DNA from: Fusobacterium sp. SYSU M8D902
GTDB taxonomy: Bacteria > Fusobacteriota > Fusobacteriia > Fusobacteriales > Fusobacteriaceae
Assembly (NCBI RefSeq): GCF_040199715.1
Contig: NZ_JBEFNA010000006.1
Span: 1 to 64,000 of the forward strand
Length of the DNA stretch: 64,000 nt
Direction of reading: 5' to 3'
Of the stretch, positions 1-8,816 are shown in pieces. Under the pieces are notes generated by a model. The model saw nothing but the letters and a program-made list of their open reading frames with translations, ran no database searches and was not told the origin of the DNA. Position 1 is the first letter of the stretch. Every line of letters starts with the position of its first letter. The translations under genes were made by a program, and so were the position numbers.

Positions 1-2
1 AA

Positions 3-98
3 TATACACAATTCTTAGAAAGTAAAGGTGTAAAAGATATTGTAAAAATAGGAGTAGCCTTTGAGGGTAAGAAAGTTGAATTTAGATATATAGATTAA
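3..98 (+). CDS. C-terminal end of a protein cut by the window edge; possibly AAA-ATPase/PD-(D/E)XK (DUF1703-like)
   Basis: An open frame enters from the left edge and stops with TAA at 96-98, giving 31 residues that end in VAFEGKKVEFRYID. The tail, with a K-I-G-V-A-F-x-G-K motif, resembles the end of the AAA-ATPase proteins with a C-terminal PD-(D/E)XK nuclease domain that are multi-copy in fusobacteria. That assignment is from memory of the family and is uncertain. A clean terminator follows directly, which supports this as a real gene end. Confidence 0.5.
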   Translation, partial: YTQFLESKGVKDIVKIGVAFEGKKVEFRYID

Positions 99-125
99 AT
101 GAGAGGAAAAATCCTCTCATTTTTT
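99..125. terminator. Bidirectional rho-independent terminator
   Basis: A perfect 9-bp stem (ATGAGAGGA with TCCTCTCAT, loop AAAA) is followed by TTTTT on the plus strand. On the minus strand the exit side reads TTTAATC. It serves the partial gene on the left and probably also the convergent operon ending at 202. Confidence 0.8.
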
Positions 126-201
126 AATATATGAAATTCTTATTTTTTCCTTTAAAGAGGTACAAAAGTGTGTAGTGTATCTCTTTTCTTCTATAAAGTT
201 A

Positions 202-528
202 TTAATGTTTGCACTCTTTTTCAAAGTTTAACTTCATTCTCTTTGTTCTCAATTTAGCTTCTTCAGTTGCCATCTCTATATTCAATTTCTCTATCTTTTC
301 CCAATCTGGGTTCTCATTTAATAATTCTTTTCTTATCTCTAATTTCTTAGCTTCTATAACCGATCTTGCTTCAACTGTTTCTGGATCATTTCTATGATGT
401 CCCATCTTATGCATTCTGTGTATGTGTCTTGGAATTATCTCTCTATCAGTTTCCTCAATATTATCTTTAGCAAAACTTATTACACTTATTGTTAATATCA
501 TCATCAATATTCCTAATAATCTTTTCAA
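202..528 (-). CDS. Small exported Spy/CpxP-like helical protein
   Basis: This is a 108-residue protein with a signal peptide (KR, then a hydrophobic stretch, then a likely cleavage after SFA near residue 20). A His-rich linker (RHIHRMHKMGHH) and a charged amphipathic helical region of about 60 residues follow. Size, export and helical content fit the Spy/CpxP/ZraP group of periplasmic stress or metal-binding proteins, but the LTxxQ motif is not visible, so the family call is an inference. The start is TTG at 528, with GAGG about ten bases upstream. It lies 32 bp after the histidine kinase gene, which suits an accessory protein of that two-component system. The His cluster could bind metal. 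Confidence 0.6.
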   Translation of the reverse strand: MKRLLGILMMILTISVISFAKDNIEETDREIIPRHIHRMHKMGHHRNDPETVEARSVIEAKKLEIRKELLNENPDWEKIEKLNIEMATEEAKLRTKRMKLNFEKECKH

Positions 529-560
529 TATATAATCACCTCTTAAAATAAGTATATCTT

Positions 561-1886
561 TTATTTATGACTTAAATATGTCAAACTAAAAATAAATTTC
601 TCTTCTCTTATCTCGATATCAAATGGAATACTATGAAGCTCTAAAATTTTCTTTATAATTGAAAGTCCTAATCCGTGACCATCAATCTTTAATTCAGTAG
701 CATTATCTCCTCTAGCAAATGGTTGTAGTAGATTATCTTCACTTAAATTTTCTCTTATCATTGTTAGATTTTCAAATCTAACACAATCTCCCTCTTGATA
801 TATCCTTATCTCACTCTCTTCTGGTGAGTATTTTAAAGCATTTTGAACAATATTGTCAACTGCTATCTGAATGAACTTTTTATTCCCTTCTAACATCACT
901 CTTTCTAACTCTATATTCCATTGAATATCCTTTTGCAACTCCAAAAACTCATATTTCTCAATACTATTTTTTATTATTAGTTTTAAATCTAAATCCTCCT
1001 TATCTATTTTTAAACCTACAGAGGATAACCTAGATAGTAAAAGTAGTGATTGAACTAGTTCATTCATATTATTACTCTCTTTTAATATAGCCTTGTAATA
1101 TCTCCTCTGCTCCTCCTCACTCTTCAAACTTCCTTTCAATAAATATTGTGCATGAGAATTTATAACAGAGATAGGTGTTTTTAACTCATGTGAAGCATTG
1201 GAAACAAAGGATTTTAAGTTATCTATTGATAATGAGAGACTTCTTGACATAGTATTTATATTCTCACTTAGCTCTAACAATTCATCACTTGTATTGACTA
1301 CTGCTTTTTCGGAAAAATCTAGCTTTGTAATTTTTTTTGCAACCCTATTTAACTCATATATATTTTTTGTGATCTTTTTTGCAAATATCCTACTTATAAT
1401 TATACTTAAGATCAATGTTATTACTAAGGTGATTAAATTTAGAAAATATACCTCATGTCTATGCATACTCATAACAGATAGTGATGTGCTTAAAAACAAA
1501 GTTTTCTCTGGAGATAACTTTTCCTTATATACCAGTAACATTATGTGTCCCTGTTCAAGATTGTTAATATGAAATCCATCTTTTATATCATCAAAATTAT
1601 CCTTATACTCTATTCCATAAAAAGAATCATAGTAATTGTTATTTGAAATATATATATCTATCCCTTGAGTGTTTCTAATATCTTCAACATAGTCTTCAAA
1701 AATCTTCTCATCAATCATCAATCTTTTTACTGTTGGAACTATCTTTTTTATCTCACTCTTTTTTCTAGCTATATAAAATGAATCTGCCACAAAAACACTA
1801 AAAACATAACTAAGTGTCACTGTAAATATAACTAAAAATATTGAAAAAATAAATATTTTTCTAAATAGATTAATTCTTACTCTCAT
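561..1886 (-). CDS. Sensor histidine kinase, HAMP type
   Basis: This is a membrane histidine kinase of about 441 residues. It has TM1 near residues 10-33, an extracytoplasmic sensor region of about 110 residues, TM2 near 150-170, a HAMP segment, a HisKA H-box (FVSNASHELKTPISV), an N-box (DNIVQNALKYSP) and a G-box (GHGLGLSII). It should autophosphorylate and pass phosphate to the regulator encoded just upstream. The ATG at 1886 is preferred over the TTG at 1889. It overlaps the regulator by 17 bp and shows no separate ribosome site, which suggests translational coupling. The ligand is unknown; the neighbouring Spy-like protein suggests an envelope or metal signal. Confidence 0.9.
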   Translation of the reverse strand: MRVRINLFRKIFIFSIFLVIFTVTLSYVFSVFVADSFYIARKKSEIKKIVPTVKRLMIDEKIFEDYVEDIRNTQGIDIYISNNNYYDSFYGIEYKDNFDDIKDGFHINNLEQGHIMLLVYKEKLSPEKTLFLSTSLSVMSMHRHEVYFLNLITLVITLILSIIISRIFAKKITKNIYELNRVAKKITKLDFSEKAVVNTSDELLELSENINTMSRSLSLSIDNLKSFVSNASHELKTPISVINSHAQYLLKGSLKSEEEQRRYYKAILKESNNMNELVQSLLLLSRLSSVGLKIDKEDLDLKLIIKNSIEKYEFLELQKDIQWNIELERVMLEGNKKFIQIAVDNIVQNALKYSPEESEIRIYQEGDCVRFENLTMIRENLSEDNLLQPFARGDNATELKIDGHGLGLSIIKKILELHSIPFDIEIREEKFIFSLTYLSHK

Positions 1887-2535
1887 CAAAGCTATACCCC
1901 ATACCTCTCACTGTTTTCAACAGATAGCTATACTTGTCCATCTTTTTTCTAACTCTCTTTACCAAGGTATCTACTACTCTATCATCTCCATCAAAGTCAA
2001 AACCCCATACCTCATTCAAAAGATACTCTCTTGAAAATATTATTCCCTTATTTTTTATCATATACTCTAAAAATTGTATCTCTCTCCTTGTAAGTTCAAT
2101 ACTACTATTTTCAATGATTATCTCACCTTTTTTAGCATCAAATGAAAAATCTTCAAATTTATATATACTTACATCATCTAACTTCAACAGCTTTTTTACT
2201 TTTAAAGTTAAAATCTTCAAATTAAACGGCTTAGTAATATAGTCATCTGCTCCTAGATCAAGTCCTCTATACTCATCTTCATCTGAATCTCTAGCTGTCA
2301 TCATAAGTATTGGTAGTGTTGAAACCTTTCTTATCTCTTTACAAACTTCCCAACCTGTCTTTTTAGGAAGATTTATATCTAAAAGAACCAATTGAGGACT
2401 CTCTAAATAAAATTTTTCTATCCCCTCTTCTCCATTATAAGCTACAACAACACTAAAACCTTCCTGTTTAAAGTTATCCTGTAAAACATTTACTAAACTT
2501 TTTTCATCTTCTATTATCAATATCTTTCTCTTCAT
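1870..2535 (-). CDS. OmpR/PhoB-family response regulator
   Basis: The N-terminal receiver domain has the acidic pair (IIEDE), the phospho-acceptor Asp in LVLLDINLP, the conserved Thr in MMTARD and the Lys in ITKPF. The C-terminal winged-helix domain has TRREIQFLEYM and RVVDTLVKRVRKKM, ending RGMGYSFDES. The start is ATG at 2535, with GAAAGGGGA just before it. The TTG 15 bases further upstream lies inside that ribosome site and is rejected. It is the partner of the overlapping kinase and sits 24 bp downstream of the DUF1275 gene, so all four genes may be one transcript. Confidence 0.93.
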   Translation of the reverse strand: MKRKILIIEDEKSLVNVLQDNFKQEGFSVVVAYNGEEGIEKFYLESPQLVLLDINLPKKTGWEVCKEIRKVSTLPILMMTARDSDEDEYRGLDLGADDYITKPFNLKILTLKVKKLLKLDDVSIYKFEDFSFDAKKGEIIIENSSIELTRREIQFLEYMIKNKGIIFSREYLLNEVWGFDFDGDDRVVDTLVKRVRKKMDKYSYLLKTVRGMGYSFDESKN

Positions 2536-2559
2536 CAATTCCCCTTTCAATCTATAAAG

Positions 2560-3249
2560 CTATTGAAAATGATAGTGTTCATCAGTTAGATGGAGAACAT
2601 GTCTATATCTGTGTCTCAATGAAAAATATATACAAGCTATGAGTATATATCCAAACCCAGCTATTATAAACACCTTATCCCTCAATAAATAATAGAACTC
2701 TATCCCAAAAAAACTTCCCAATAAAAATACCAACACTGTAACTATACAGAAGTAAACTTTCCATTTATCCTGTTTTTTTCCCTTCAAACAGTGCCCTATA
2801 TACACTCCAGTATCTGTTAGATTCCCACTTATATGACTTGTTCTCACAACAACTCCCTTATATGATATAAAGAGCCCATTTTGAACTCCTATCATAAATG
2901 GTAGATAGTAAAAGAAGATCCAGGTATCTTTTACTGTTGCATAGAGTAGTAATAATCCACATCCCAATGTAAACATTGAATATCCATAACGTCTCTTTAG
3001 GTTAAACTCTCTTCCATCAACCAAATATCCTGAGATAGTAGAGCCAAAAACAAAAGCTATTATAATGGACATAATTTTAAATACCTCTAAAAAATTTCCA
3101 TCTCCTATATTGATAGCAGCTTTTGATACATGCCCTGTAAAATGTGAAACTGTATAGGAATACTTTGCAATACTTATAGTATTTATAAATCCCCCCAAAA
3201 AACATAACATATAGATCCAATTTAATAAAAGTCTATGTAAAACCCTCAT
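2560..3249 (-). CDS. DUF1275 (YoaK-like) multi-pass membrane protein
   Basis: This is a 229-residue integral membrane protein with about six hydrophobic segments. It carries the family signature near the N-terminus (GGFINTISI ... SHFTGHVSKAA) and the second half-repeat (GVVVRTSHISGNLTDTG). The family is widespread and its function is not firmly known; a transport role is usually assumed. It starts at ATG 3249 and leads an apparent operon with the two-component system downstream, so it may be a target or co-sensor of that system. Confidence 0.85.
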   Translation of the reverse strand: MRVLHRLLLNWIYMLCFLGGFINTISIAKYSYTVSHFTGHVSKAAINIGDGNFLEVFKIMSIIIAFVFGSTISGYLVDGREFNLKRRYGYSMFTLGCGLLLLYATVKDTWIFFYYLPFMIGVQNGLFISYKGVVVRTSHISGNLTDTGVYIGHCLKGKKQDKWKVYFCIVTVLVFLLGSFFGIEFYYLLRDKVFIIAGFGYILIACIYFSLRHRYRHVLHLTDEHYHFQ

Positions 3250-3281
3250 TTTTTCCCCCTAAATTATTGGTATACTAAGAA

Positions 3282-3310
3282 ATCATACCCTTTTTTTTAG
3301 AAAATTTCAA
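3282..3310 (-). promoter_or_regulatory. Sigma70-type promoter for the DUF1275/two-component operon
   Basis: Read on the minus strand: TTGAAA, 17-bp spacer, TATGAT, about 30 bp before the ATG at 3249. Confidence 0.6.
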
Positions 3311-3377
3311 GTATATATTATACTCTTATCTCAAAATTCTATTTTTAAAAAGAAATGAGAAAAAAATAGATATATGG

Positions 3378-3383
3378 TATAAT
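3378..3383 (+). promoter_or_regulatory. Extended -10 element upstream of the helicase-nuclease gene
   Basis: TGGTATAAT forms an extended -10 28 bp before the start at 3412. No clear -35 is seen, as is common for TGn promoters. Confidence 0.5.
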
Positions 3384-3411
3384 ACTCTCAATGAGAGAGG
3401 AGGAATAGTAT

Positions 3412-6213
3412 ATGAATTTAAATACCAAACAATTTGAAGCTGTCACTACTACAGAAGGTCCACTTCTTCTTATCTCTGGACCTGGTTCTGGAAAAACTAG
3501 AACACTGGTAGAAAGAACTATATACCTTTTAACTGAAAAAAAAGTTAAACCTGAAAATATTTTTCTCTCTACCTTTACAGAAAAGGCTGCTAGAGAATTG
3601 ATTACAAGAATATCTGAACGATTGAAAGAGTTGGGACACAAGATAAATCTATATGAGATGTATATTGGAACACTACACTCAATATTTTTAAGACTCATTG
3701 ATGAAAATATTGAATACTCTTTCTTTAGATCAGGGTATAGAGTATTAGATGATGTTGACCAACAATTTTTTATATATAGTAGAATTAAAAATTTTAGTGA
3801 GTTAGAGGGGTATCGTGAATTTTTTAGGGATATTCCTGCTAATAACAGTTGGGAGAGAAGTCAAAAGATATTATTCTGGTTAAATAAAATCAATGAAGAG
3901 GGAAGAAGATTAGATAATCTCAAAACTGAAAATAAAAAAATCCTATTTTTAAAGAGTGCTCATAAGAGATATCACGAGATGCTAGTAGAAGAGAATATCA
4001 TAGATTTTACAACTATTCAAAGAGAGATGTATAGAATACTCCACAATGAAGAGGTTCTTGAAAAATTAAAAAATAAAATGCACTACATAATGATAGATGA
4101 ATATCAAGATACCAATAGTATCCAAGAAAAAATAATCTTTTTGCTTGGTGAAAAATATAAAAATATCTGTGTTGTAGGTGATGATGATCAAGGAATTTAT
4201 CGTTTTAGAGGAGCTTCCATTAAAAACATTCTCCAATTTCCAGAGAGATTTGAACAGGGAGTGTGTAAAAAAATAAATTTAGATATCAATTATCGTTCAC
4301 ACGAAGATATTATTAGATTTTGTAACAGGTGGATAAATCTCATCAATTGGAGAGAGTTCCGTTTTAGAAAAGATATTGTCCCTCCTGCTGATAGCTCTTT
4401 TCCAGACTATAGTGGAGTAGTCAGAATAGGTGGAGATTCTGAAAAAAAATGGAAGGATAATATATATAAATTTATTAAAAATTTAAAAACTACAAATAAG
4501 ATCGAAGACTATAGTCAAGTAGCATTTCTTTTTAGAAGTGTTCAATCATCCAATGTAAAAGAGCTAAAAAAACATCTAGAAAGTTTAGGTATTCCTATAT
4601 ACTCACCTAGATCAAAAGATTTTTTTGATAGATCAGAGATAAAATTGGTAATTGGGGCTCTTTTAGTATATTTTCCACACTGTAAATATCTAATACTTGA
4701 TGAGGTACAAAATCGTGGAAATAGAATTTTTGATTACTATAAAGAGTGTCTTACTCTTCTTAAAAAAGTTATAAAAAATGATGAAGAACTCTATAGCTGG
4801 TTAGTTGAAAAAAGAAAAGAGAACTCATATGAAACGACTCTTTTTATTCCAAGTTTTAGAAAAATATTTTACTCTCTTCTCCAATTTGATACTTTTAAAA
4901 ATTTTATTAAAATTGATATCAACAATGTAAAAGAGGGAAGAGAGACTTACAACTTAGGAGTTTTTTCTGAACTCTTAGAAAAATTTGAAAGATTATCAAA
5001 GGTTGAAGATATTCAAAAAGATGATGTTGAAAAAGTTATAAAATACTTTTTTAATGTTTATTTAAAAAATCTCTACCATAAAAAAATTGATGAATATGAA
5101 AATAAAGAGGAGTTCCCTTTAGGAGCAATTCCATTTTTAACTTTTCATCAAGCTAAGGGTCTTGAATTTCCTATTGTTATTGTAGGCTCTTTAGATTCAA
5201 CTCCAGCTTTCAAGGAGAAAACTGAAGAGGACGTACTATGTGAACTTTTGAGATTAGATGATAATTTTGAACCTAGAGATAAGAAGAGTGAGTTTGATTT
5301 TTGGAGAATATACTATACAGCCTTTTCTCGTGCTCAAAATCTTCTAGTTCTTACTAGCATAGAGAATAGATCTGGAAAAAATGAACTTCCTTCACGAACT
5401 TTTAGATCTATCTATGAATCAATTCCATATGTTACTGATGAAAAATTTAAATTGGAAAACTTGAATGTTGAAACTTTAAAAAAAGTTGAGATAAAACCAC
5501 TTCTATCTTATACTGGGCATATTCTTCTCTATGATTTTTGCCCTTTAAAATATAGATTTATTAAGGATTTTAAATTTAAACCGTTCTATTCTAAGGACAC
5601 TTTTTATGGAATTTTTGTACATAGGGTAATTGAAAAGGTTCACAGAGATTTTCTAGCAAATCTTTTTGATAATAATTTAGAGGAGATTATCAACGATATT
5701 GGTAACTCTTTAGAAAAAGAACTTAAAACCAACTTCCCAGTAGAGATTCGTGAAAAAGTTAGATACCATATTAGTAACTATCTTGAAAATAGCAATTTAG
5801 AAGATATAGTTGCCACTGAATTTGAAGCATACAGTATTGAAAAAAACTATATTATGATTGGTACTTTGGATCTTGTTAAAAAAACTCCTTTGGGAATAGA
5901 GATTATTGATTTTAAAACAGGTAAATTTGATAAAAGTAGATTTGAAATCTATAAACATCAATTGGAGATCTATGCTTATCTTTTAAAGGACAAATACTCC
6001 TTAGAAAATATTAAGGCATCTCTCTATTATATTGATGAGGAAAATTCTAAAATTGAGATTGATTTAGATAGTTCTAACATTGAAAAAAGTGTTGAAAAAT
6101 TTGATATAATCGCATCTGAACTTTTAAAGAAAAATTTTCCACCAAGAAAATTTGATGATAAATGTTCTAAATGTGAGTTTAATTATTATTGTATGATTAA
6201 GGAGGAATCTTGA
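3412..6213 (+). CDS. UvrD-family helicase fused to Fe-S PD-(D/E)XK nuclease (AddA/RecB-like)
   Basis: This 933-residue enzyme is expected to unwind and resect DNA ends. The helicase part shows a Q motif near residue 7, Walker A GPGSGKT at 23-29, motif II DEYQDTN, motif III QGIYRFRGA, TFHQAKGLEFP and YYTAFSRAQ. The C-terminal nuclease part has GTLDLVKK and IEIIDFKTG, giving the catalytic Asp and the D-x-K element. Cys710 pairs with Cys918, Cys921 and Cys927 to make the C...CxxCx5C iron-sulfur clasp known from AddB/AdnB-type nucleases. No AddB partner gene lies beside it. It starts at ATG 3412 after GAGAGAGGAGG. It overlaps queH by four bases. It may be AddA or a stand-alone fusion. Confidence 0.85.
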   Translation: MNLNTKQFEAVTTTEGPLLLISGPGSGKTRTLVERTIYLLTEKKVKPENIFLSTFTEKAARELITRISERLKELGHKINLYEMYIGTLHSIFLRLIDENIEYSFFRSGYRVLDDVDQQFFIYSRIKNFSELEGYREFFRDIPANNSWERSQKILFWLNKINEEGRRLDNLKTENKKILFLKSAHKRYHEMLVEENIIDFTTIQREMYRILHNEEVLEKLKNKMHYIMIDEYQDTNSIQEKIIFLLGEKYKNICVVGDDDQGIYRFRGASIKNILQFPERFEQGVCKKINLDINYRSHEDIIRFCNRWINLINWREFRFRKDIVPPADSSFPDYSGVVRIGGDSEKKWKDNIYKFIKNLKTTNKIEDYSQVAFLFRSVQSSNVKELKKHLESLGIPIYSPRSKDFFDRSEIKLVIGALLVYFPHCKYLILDEVQNRGNRIFDYYKECLTLLKKVIKNDEELYSWLVEKRKENSYETTLFIPSFRKIFYSLLQFDTFKNFIKIDINNVKEGRETYNLGVFSELLEKFERLSKVEDIQKDDVEKVIKYFFNVYLKNLYHKKIDEYENKEEFPLGAIPFLTFHQAKGLEFPIVIVGSLDSTPAFKEKTEEDVLCELLRLDDNFEPRDKKSEFDFWRIYYTAFSRAQNLLVLTSIENRSGKNELPSRTFRSIYESIPYVTDEKFKLENLNVETLKKVEIKPLLSYTGHILLYDFCPLKYRFIKDFKFKPFYSKDTFYGIFVHRVIEKVHRDFLANLFDNNLEEIINDIGNSLEKELKTNFPVEIREKVRYHISNYLENSNLEDIVATEFEAYSIEKNYIMIGTLDLVKKTPLGIEIIDFKTGKFDKSRFEIYKHQLEIYAYLLKDKYSLENIKASLYYIDEENSKIEIDLDSSNIEKSVEKFDIIASELLKKNFPPRKFDDKCSKCEFNYYCMIKEES

Positions 6214-6860
6214 AGCAAAATTATGATTTACTAATGGAAAAGGAGATAGAAAAAATTCAAAACTTGGAAAGAAAACCAAAACTTCTTCTGCACTCTTGTT
6301 GTGCTCCTTGTAGCTGTGCTGTAATAGAGTATCTTTTAAAATATTTCCATATTACAATATTTTTCTATAATCCTAACATTACATTTGAAGATGAATATAC
6401 TAAAAGATTGGAGGAGCAAAAAAAATATCTAGAGGAGAGAAACTATCCTATTGAAGTTATCGAGGGAAGGTATAGTCCTCGAGAGGATTTTTTTGAAAAA
6501 GTCAAGGGATTAGAGAAAGTAAAAGAGGGAGGAGAAAGATGTTTTAGTTGTTATGGTCTGCGTTTGGAAGAAACTGCCTTAAAAGCTAAAGAGCTTGAAT
6601 TTGACTATTTTTCTACAGCTCTTAGTATCAGCCCTATGAAAAACTCTCAATGGATAAATGAACTTGGAGAAAGCTTAGGTGAAAAATACCAAGTTAAATT
6701 TTTAAATGGAGATTTTAAAAAGAAAAATCGTTATGCCCAGTCTGTAAATATCTCTAAAGAGTATAATCTCTATAGACAAGATTACTGTGGTTGTGTCTTT
6801 TCAAAAATGGAAAGAGAGGAGTATAAAAAGATCAAAGAATCATCTCAAACAACAGTTTAA
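6210..6860 (+). CDS. queH: Epoxyqueuosine reductase QueH
   Basis: This is a 216-residue DUF208/QueH protein, which catalyses the last step of queuosine synthesis (epoxyqueuosine to queuosine in tRNA). The sequence shows HSCCAPCSC near the N-terminus, FFYNPNI, RCFSCYGLRL and DYCGCVF, the Cys set expected for its Fe-S cluster and redox pair. It starts with TTG at 6210, fixed by AAGGAGG seven bases upstream; the TTGA overlaps the helicase stop, so translation is coupled. It is the non-cobalamin alternative to QueG. Link to the upstream helicase is by position only. Confidence 0.92.
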   Translation: MKQNYDLLMEKEIEKIQNLERKPKLLLHSCCAPCSCAVIEYLLKYFHITIFFYNPNITFEDEYTKRLEEQKKYLEERNYPIEVIEGRYSPREDFFEKVKGLEKVKEGGERCFSCYGLRLEETALKAKELEFDYFSTALSISPMKNSQWINELGESLGEKYQVKFLNGDFKKKNRYAQSVNISKEYNLYRQDYCGCVFSKMEREEYKKIKESSQTTV

Positions 6861-6869
6861 ATAGAAATT

Positions 6870-6901
6870 AGAGTAGCTTAGGTTTTTACTTAAGCTACTC
6901 T
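6870..6901. terminator. Hairpin between convergent queH and ilvA
   Basis: An 11-bp stem (AGAGTAGCTTA with TAAGCTACTCT) lies between two convergent genes. The U-tracts on both sides are poor, so efficiency is uncertain. Confidence 0.6.
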
Positions 6902-6910
6902 ATTACTAAT

Positions 6911-8113
6911 CTATTTTATCTCATAACCAGCTTCTCTTATCTTCTCTAACACTCTATCTCTATGTTGGATATCACTACACTCCATAACCAATGTTACCTC
7001 TTGCATAGTTATTCCTAAATCACCATTATACATACTTTGAGTTATATGTAACACATTGGCTCTATTAGCTGTAAGTAGTCCTAAAAGTTTTTCTATCTCT
7101 CCAAATCTATCGTGTACCTTTACTTTGAATTGATATCTTCTACCCTTATTTATCAAGGCTCTGTTTAAAACTCTTTCAACTAAGTTTATATCTATATTTC
7201 CTCCAGATACAACTGCACAAGTCTTTTTATTTTTACAATCTATTTTTCCAGCTAAGATTGCTGCTAGTGGTGTAGCTCCTGCTCCCTCTGCTACAACTTT
7301 ACTCTTCTCCATCAAGAATAGTATTGCTTCTGCTATCTCAGCTTCTGAAACTGTAACTACTTCATCTACATATTTTTTTACTAACTCTAATGTTTTACAA
7401 CCAACTTTTTTTACTGCTATTCCATCTGCAATTGTAGGTTGAGCACAAACTTCACAACACTCACCGTTTTTAAGAGCTTCTGTCATTGAAGCTGCATTTT
7501 CTGACTCTACACCTATTACTCTTATATTTGGATTAAGAGATTTCACTGCTGTTGCTATTCCAGCTAAGATACCTCCTCCTCCTATTGGAACTAACACTGT
7601 ATCTATATCATTTGCATCTTCTAATATTTCAAGTCCTATTGTTCCCTGTCCAGCTATTACATCATCATCATCAAATGGGTGTAAAAATACTGCACCTGTT
7701 TCTTTTTGTATCTCACAAGCTTTTGCAAAAGCATCATCATAAACACTTCCATGTAATACAACTTGCCCACCATATCCTTTAGTTGCTGCTACTTTTGCTA
7801 TTGGTGCTGTCTCAGGCATAACAATTGTGGCTTTTATTCCTTGAGCTGTTGCTCCTAAAGCTATTCCTTGAGCATGATTTCCAGCTGAAGATGCTATTAC
7901 TCCTCTTTTTTTCTCCTCTTCAGTCAAATTAGCTATTCTATTTAAAGCTCCTCTCACTTTAAAAGATCCTGTTTTTTGTAGATTTTCTAATTTAAAAAAT
8001 ACCTTTCCACCAAACTCTTCTTCTAATGTTGGACACTCTATTAAAGGTGTTCTTTTTATTGAGTTTTCTATCGTTTCTTTTGCTTTTTTAATTCTTTCTA
8101 AAGTTACAGTCAT
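6911..8113 (-). CDS. ilvA: Threonine ammonia-lyase (PLP), with C-terminal ACT-like domain
   Basis: This is a 400-residue fold-II PLP enzyme converting threonine to 2-oxobutyrate and ammonia. The PLP lysine lies in TGSFKVRGA (near residue 51), the phosphate loop is PIGGGGILAG, and VVSGGNIDINLV lies near residue 310. The last 75 residues form an ACT-type regulatory segment. The length fits the short TdcB-like form with a single ACT domain rather than the 500-residue biosynthetic IlvA, so catabolic use of threonine is likely. It starts at ATG 8113 with GAGGAGG upstream. No ilv cluster surrounds it. It may equally be named tdcB. Confidence 0.9.
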   Translation of the reverse strand: MTVTLERIKKAKETIENSIKRTPLIECPTLEEEFGGKVFFKLENLQKTGSFKVRGALNRIANLTEEEKKRGVIASSAGNHAQGIALGATAQGIKATIVMPETAPIAKVAATKGYGGQVVLHGSVYDDAFAKACEIQKETGAVFLHPFDDDDVIAGQGTIGLEILEDANDIDTVLVPIGGGGILAGIATAVKSLNPNIRVIGVESENAASMTEALKNGECCEVCAQPTIADGIAVKKVGCKTLELVKKYVDEVVTVSEAEIAEAILFLMEKSKVVAEGAGATPLAAILAGKIDCKNKKTCAVVSGGNIDINLVERVLNRALINKGRRYQFKVKVHDRFGEIEKLLGLLTANRANVLHITQSMYNGDLGITMQEVTLVMECSDIQHRDRVLEKIREAGYEIK

Positions 8114-8153
8114 TTTTACTCCTCCTCAAAGAATAAGTTTGCTTTATAATACA

Positions 8154-8182
8154 ATTATAAACTTATAATTCATTTTAGTCAA
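8154..8182 (-). promoter_or_regulatory. Sigma70-type promoter of ilvA
   Basis: Minus strand: TTGACT, 17-bp spacer, TATAAT, about 40 bp before the ATG at 8113. Confidence 0.75.
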
Positions 8183-8410
8183 ATTTCGTACTATTTTTTA
8201 TAAAAAAAATTCTTTGTTTTGTAGAATTAAAATATATTTTATTAATTATTATACTAGCATATATTTATTTATATATATTGATTTGTTTGTGAATAAAACT
8301 TAGTTGTTTTCAGTTTAAAGAAAATTAAAATAAATGTAGATTTATTCTCTTTTATTTTTCTTTTTTTATATACTCGCTATTTAAATAAATAATATTTATT
8401 TTTAATTAAA
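8183..8410. other. Non-coding AT-rich spacer
   Basis: This very AT-rich intergenic stretch separates the ilvA promoter from the terminator of the malic enzyme operon. I see no ORF, RNA gene or clear repeat in it. Confidence 0.6.
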
Positions 8411-8446
8411 AAAAACTACCAATAAATTTTATTTTTACTGGTAGTT
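8404..8446 (-). terminator. Rho-independent terminator of the malic enzyme operon
   Basis: On the minus strand the stem AACTACCA with TGGTAGTT is flanked by A- and T-runs, and the exit is followed by a long U-tract. Confidence 0.8.
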
Positions 8447-8470
8447 TTTCCCTAGAGAATTATAAAATAC

Positions 8471-8791
8471 TTATTTTTCTCTTGTTATATTAATTTTTTC
8501 CAATACTTCTATTATACTTTTATTAAACAATCCACTTAATTTATGCTTTTCTCCATCTTTAGTTAAAAGAGTTATTGTATTCATAAGTCCTACAGAAAAT
8601 GAAGCTATCTCCTCTAATTTATATTCAAATGCTGAGCTAGAACGCCCTTGAGTTGGAGTAAAGACAACTCTTTTATTTGTTATAAATAAATTTCCTGGAT
8701 TTGGTTGTGGTACAACAAGTAATGTTTTTATGTGTGAAACTTGTTTTTTTATTAATAACTCTTCACCTTCAACTAATTTCATCTCTGCCAT
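8471..8791 (-). CDS. Small PH/GRAM-like domain protein
   Basis: This is a cytoplasmic-looking protein of about 106 residues. It has the GRAM/bacterial-PH pattern G-x-L-F-I-T-N-K-R-V-V-F-T-P near the middle, followed by F-E-Y-K-L-E-E-I and a C-terminal helix. The family is a lipid- or protein-binding fold with no fixed function. The start is uncertain: ATG 8791 follows GGGGGAG closely, while ATG 8803 and 8782 are alternatives. It lies 25 bp after the malic enzyme gene and before a terminator, so the two are probably co-transcribed. I do not know its role. Confidence 0.65.
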   Translation of the reverse strand: MAEMKLVEGEELLIKKQVSHIKTLLVVPQPNPGNLFITNKRVVFTPTQGRSSSAFEYKLEEIASFSVGLMNTITLLTKDGEKHKLSGLFNKSIIEVLEKINITREK

Positions 8792-8816
8792 ATTCTCCCC
8801 CATTCCTTATATTTTT

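Noticed and set aside
1198-1572. 124-codon plus-strand ORF inside the histidine kinase gene
   Set aside because: Lies wholly antisense to a gene with clear motifs and has no ribosome site or family pattern.
7552-7782. Plus-strand ORF inside ilvA, His/Leu-rich
   Set aside because: Antisense shadow of a well-supported gene; composition reflects the reversed codons.
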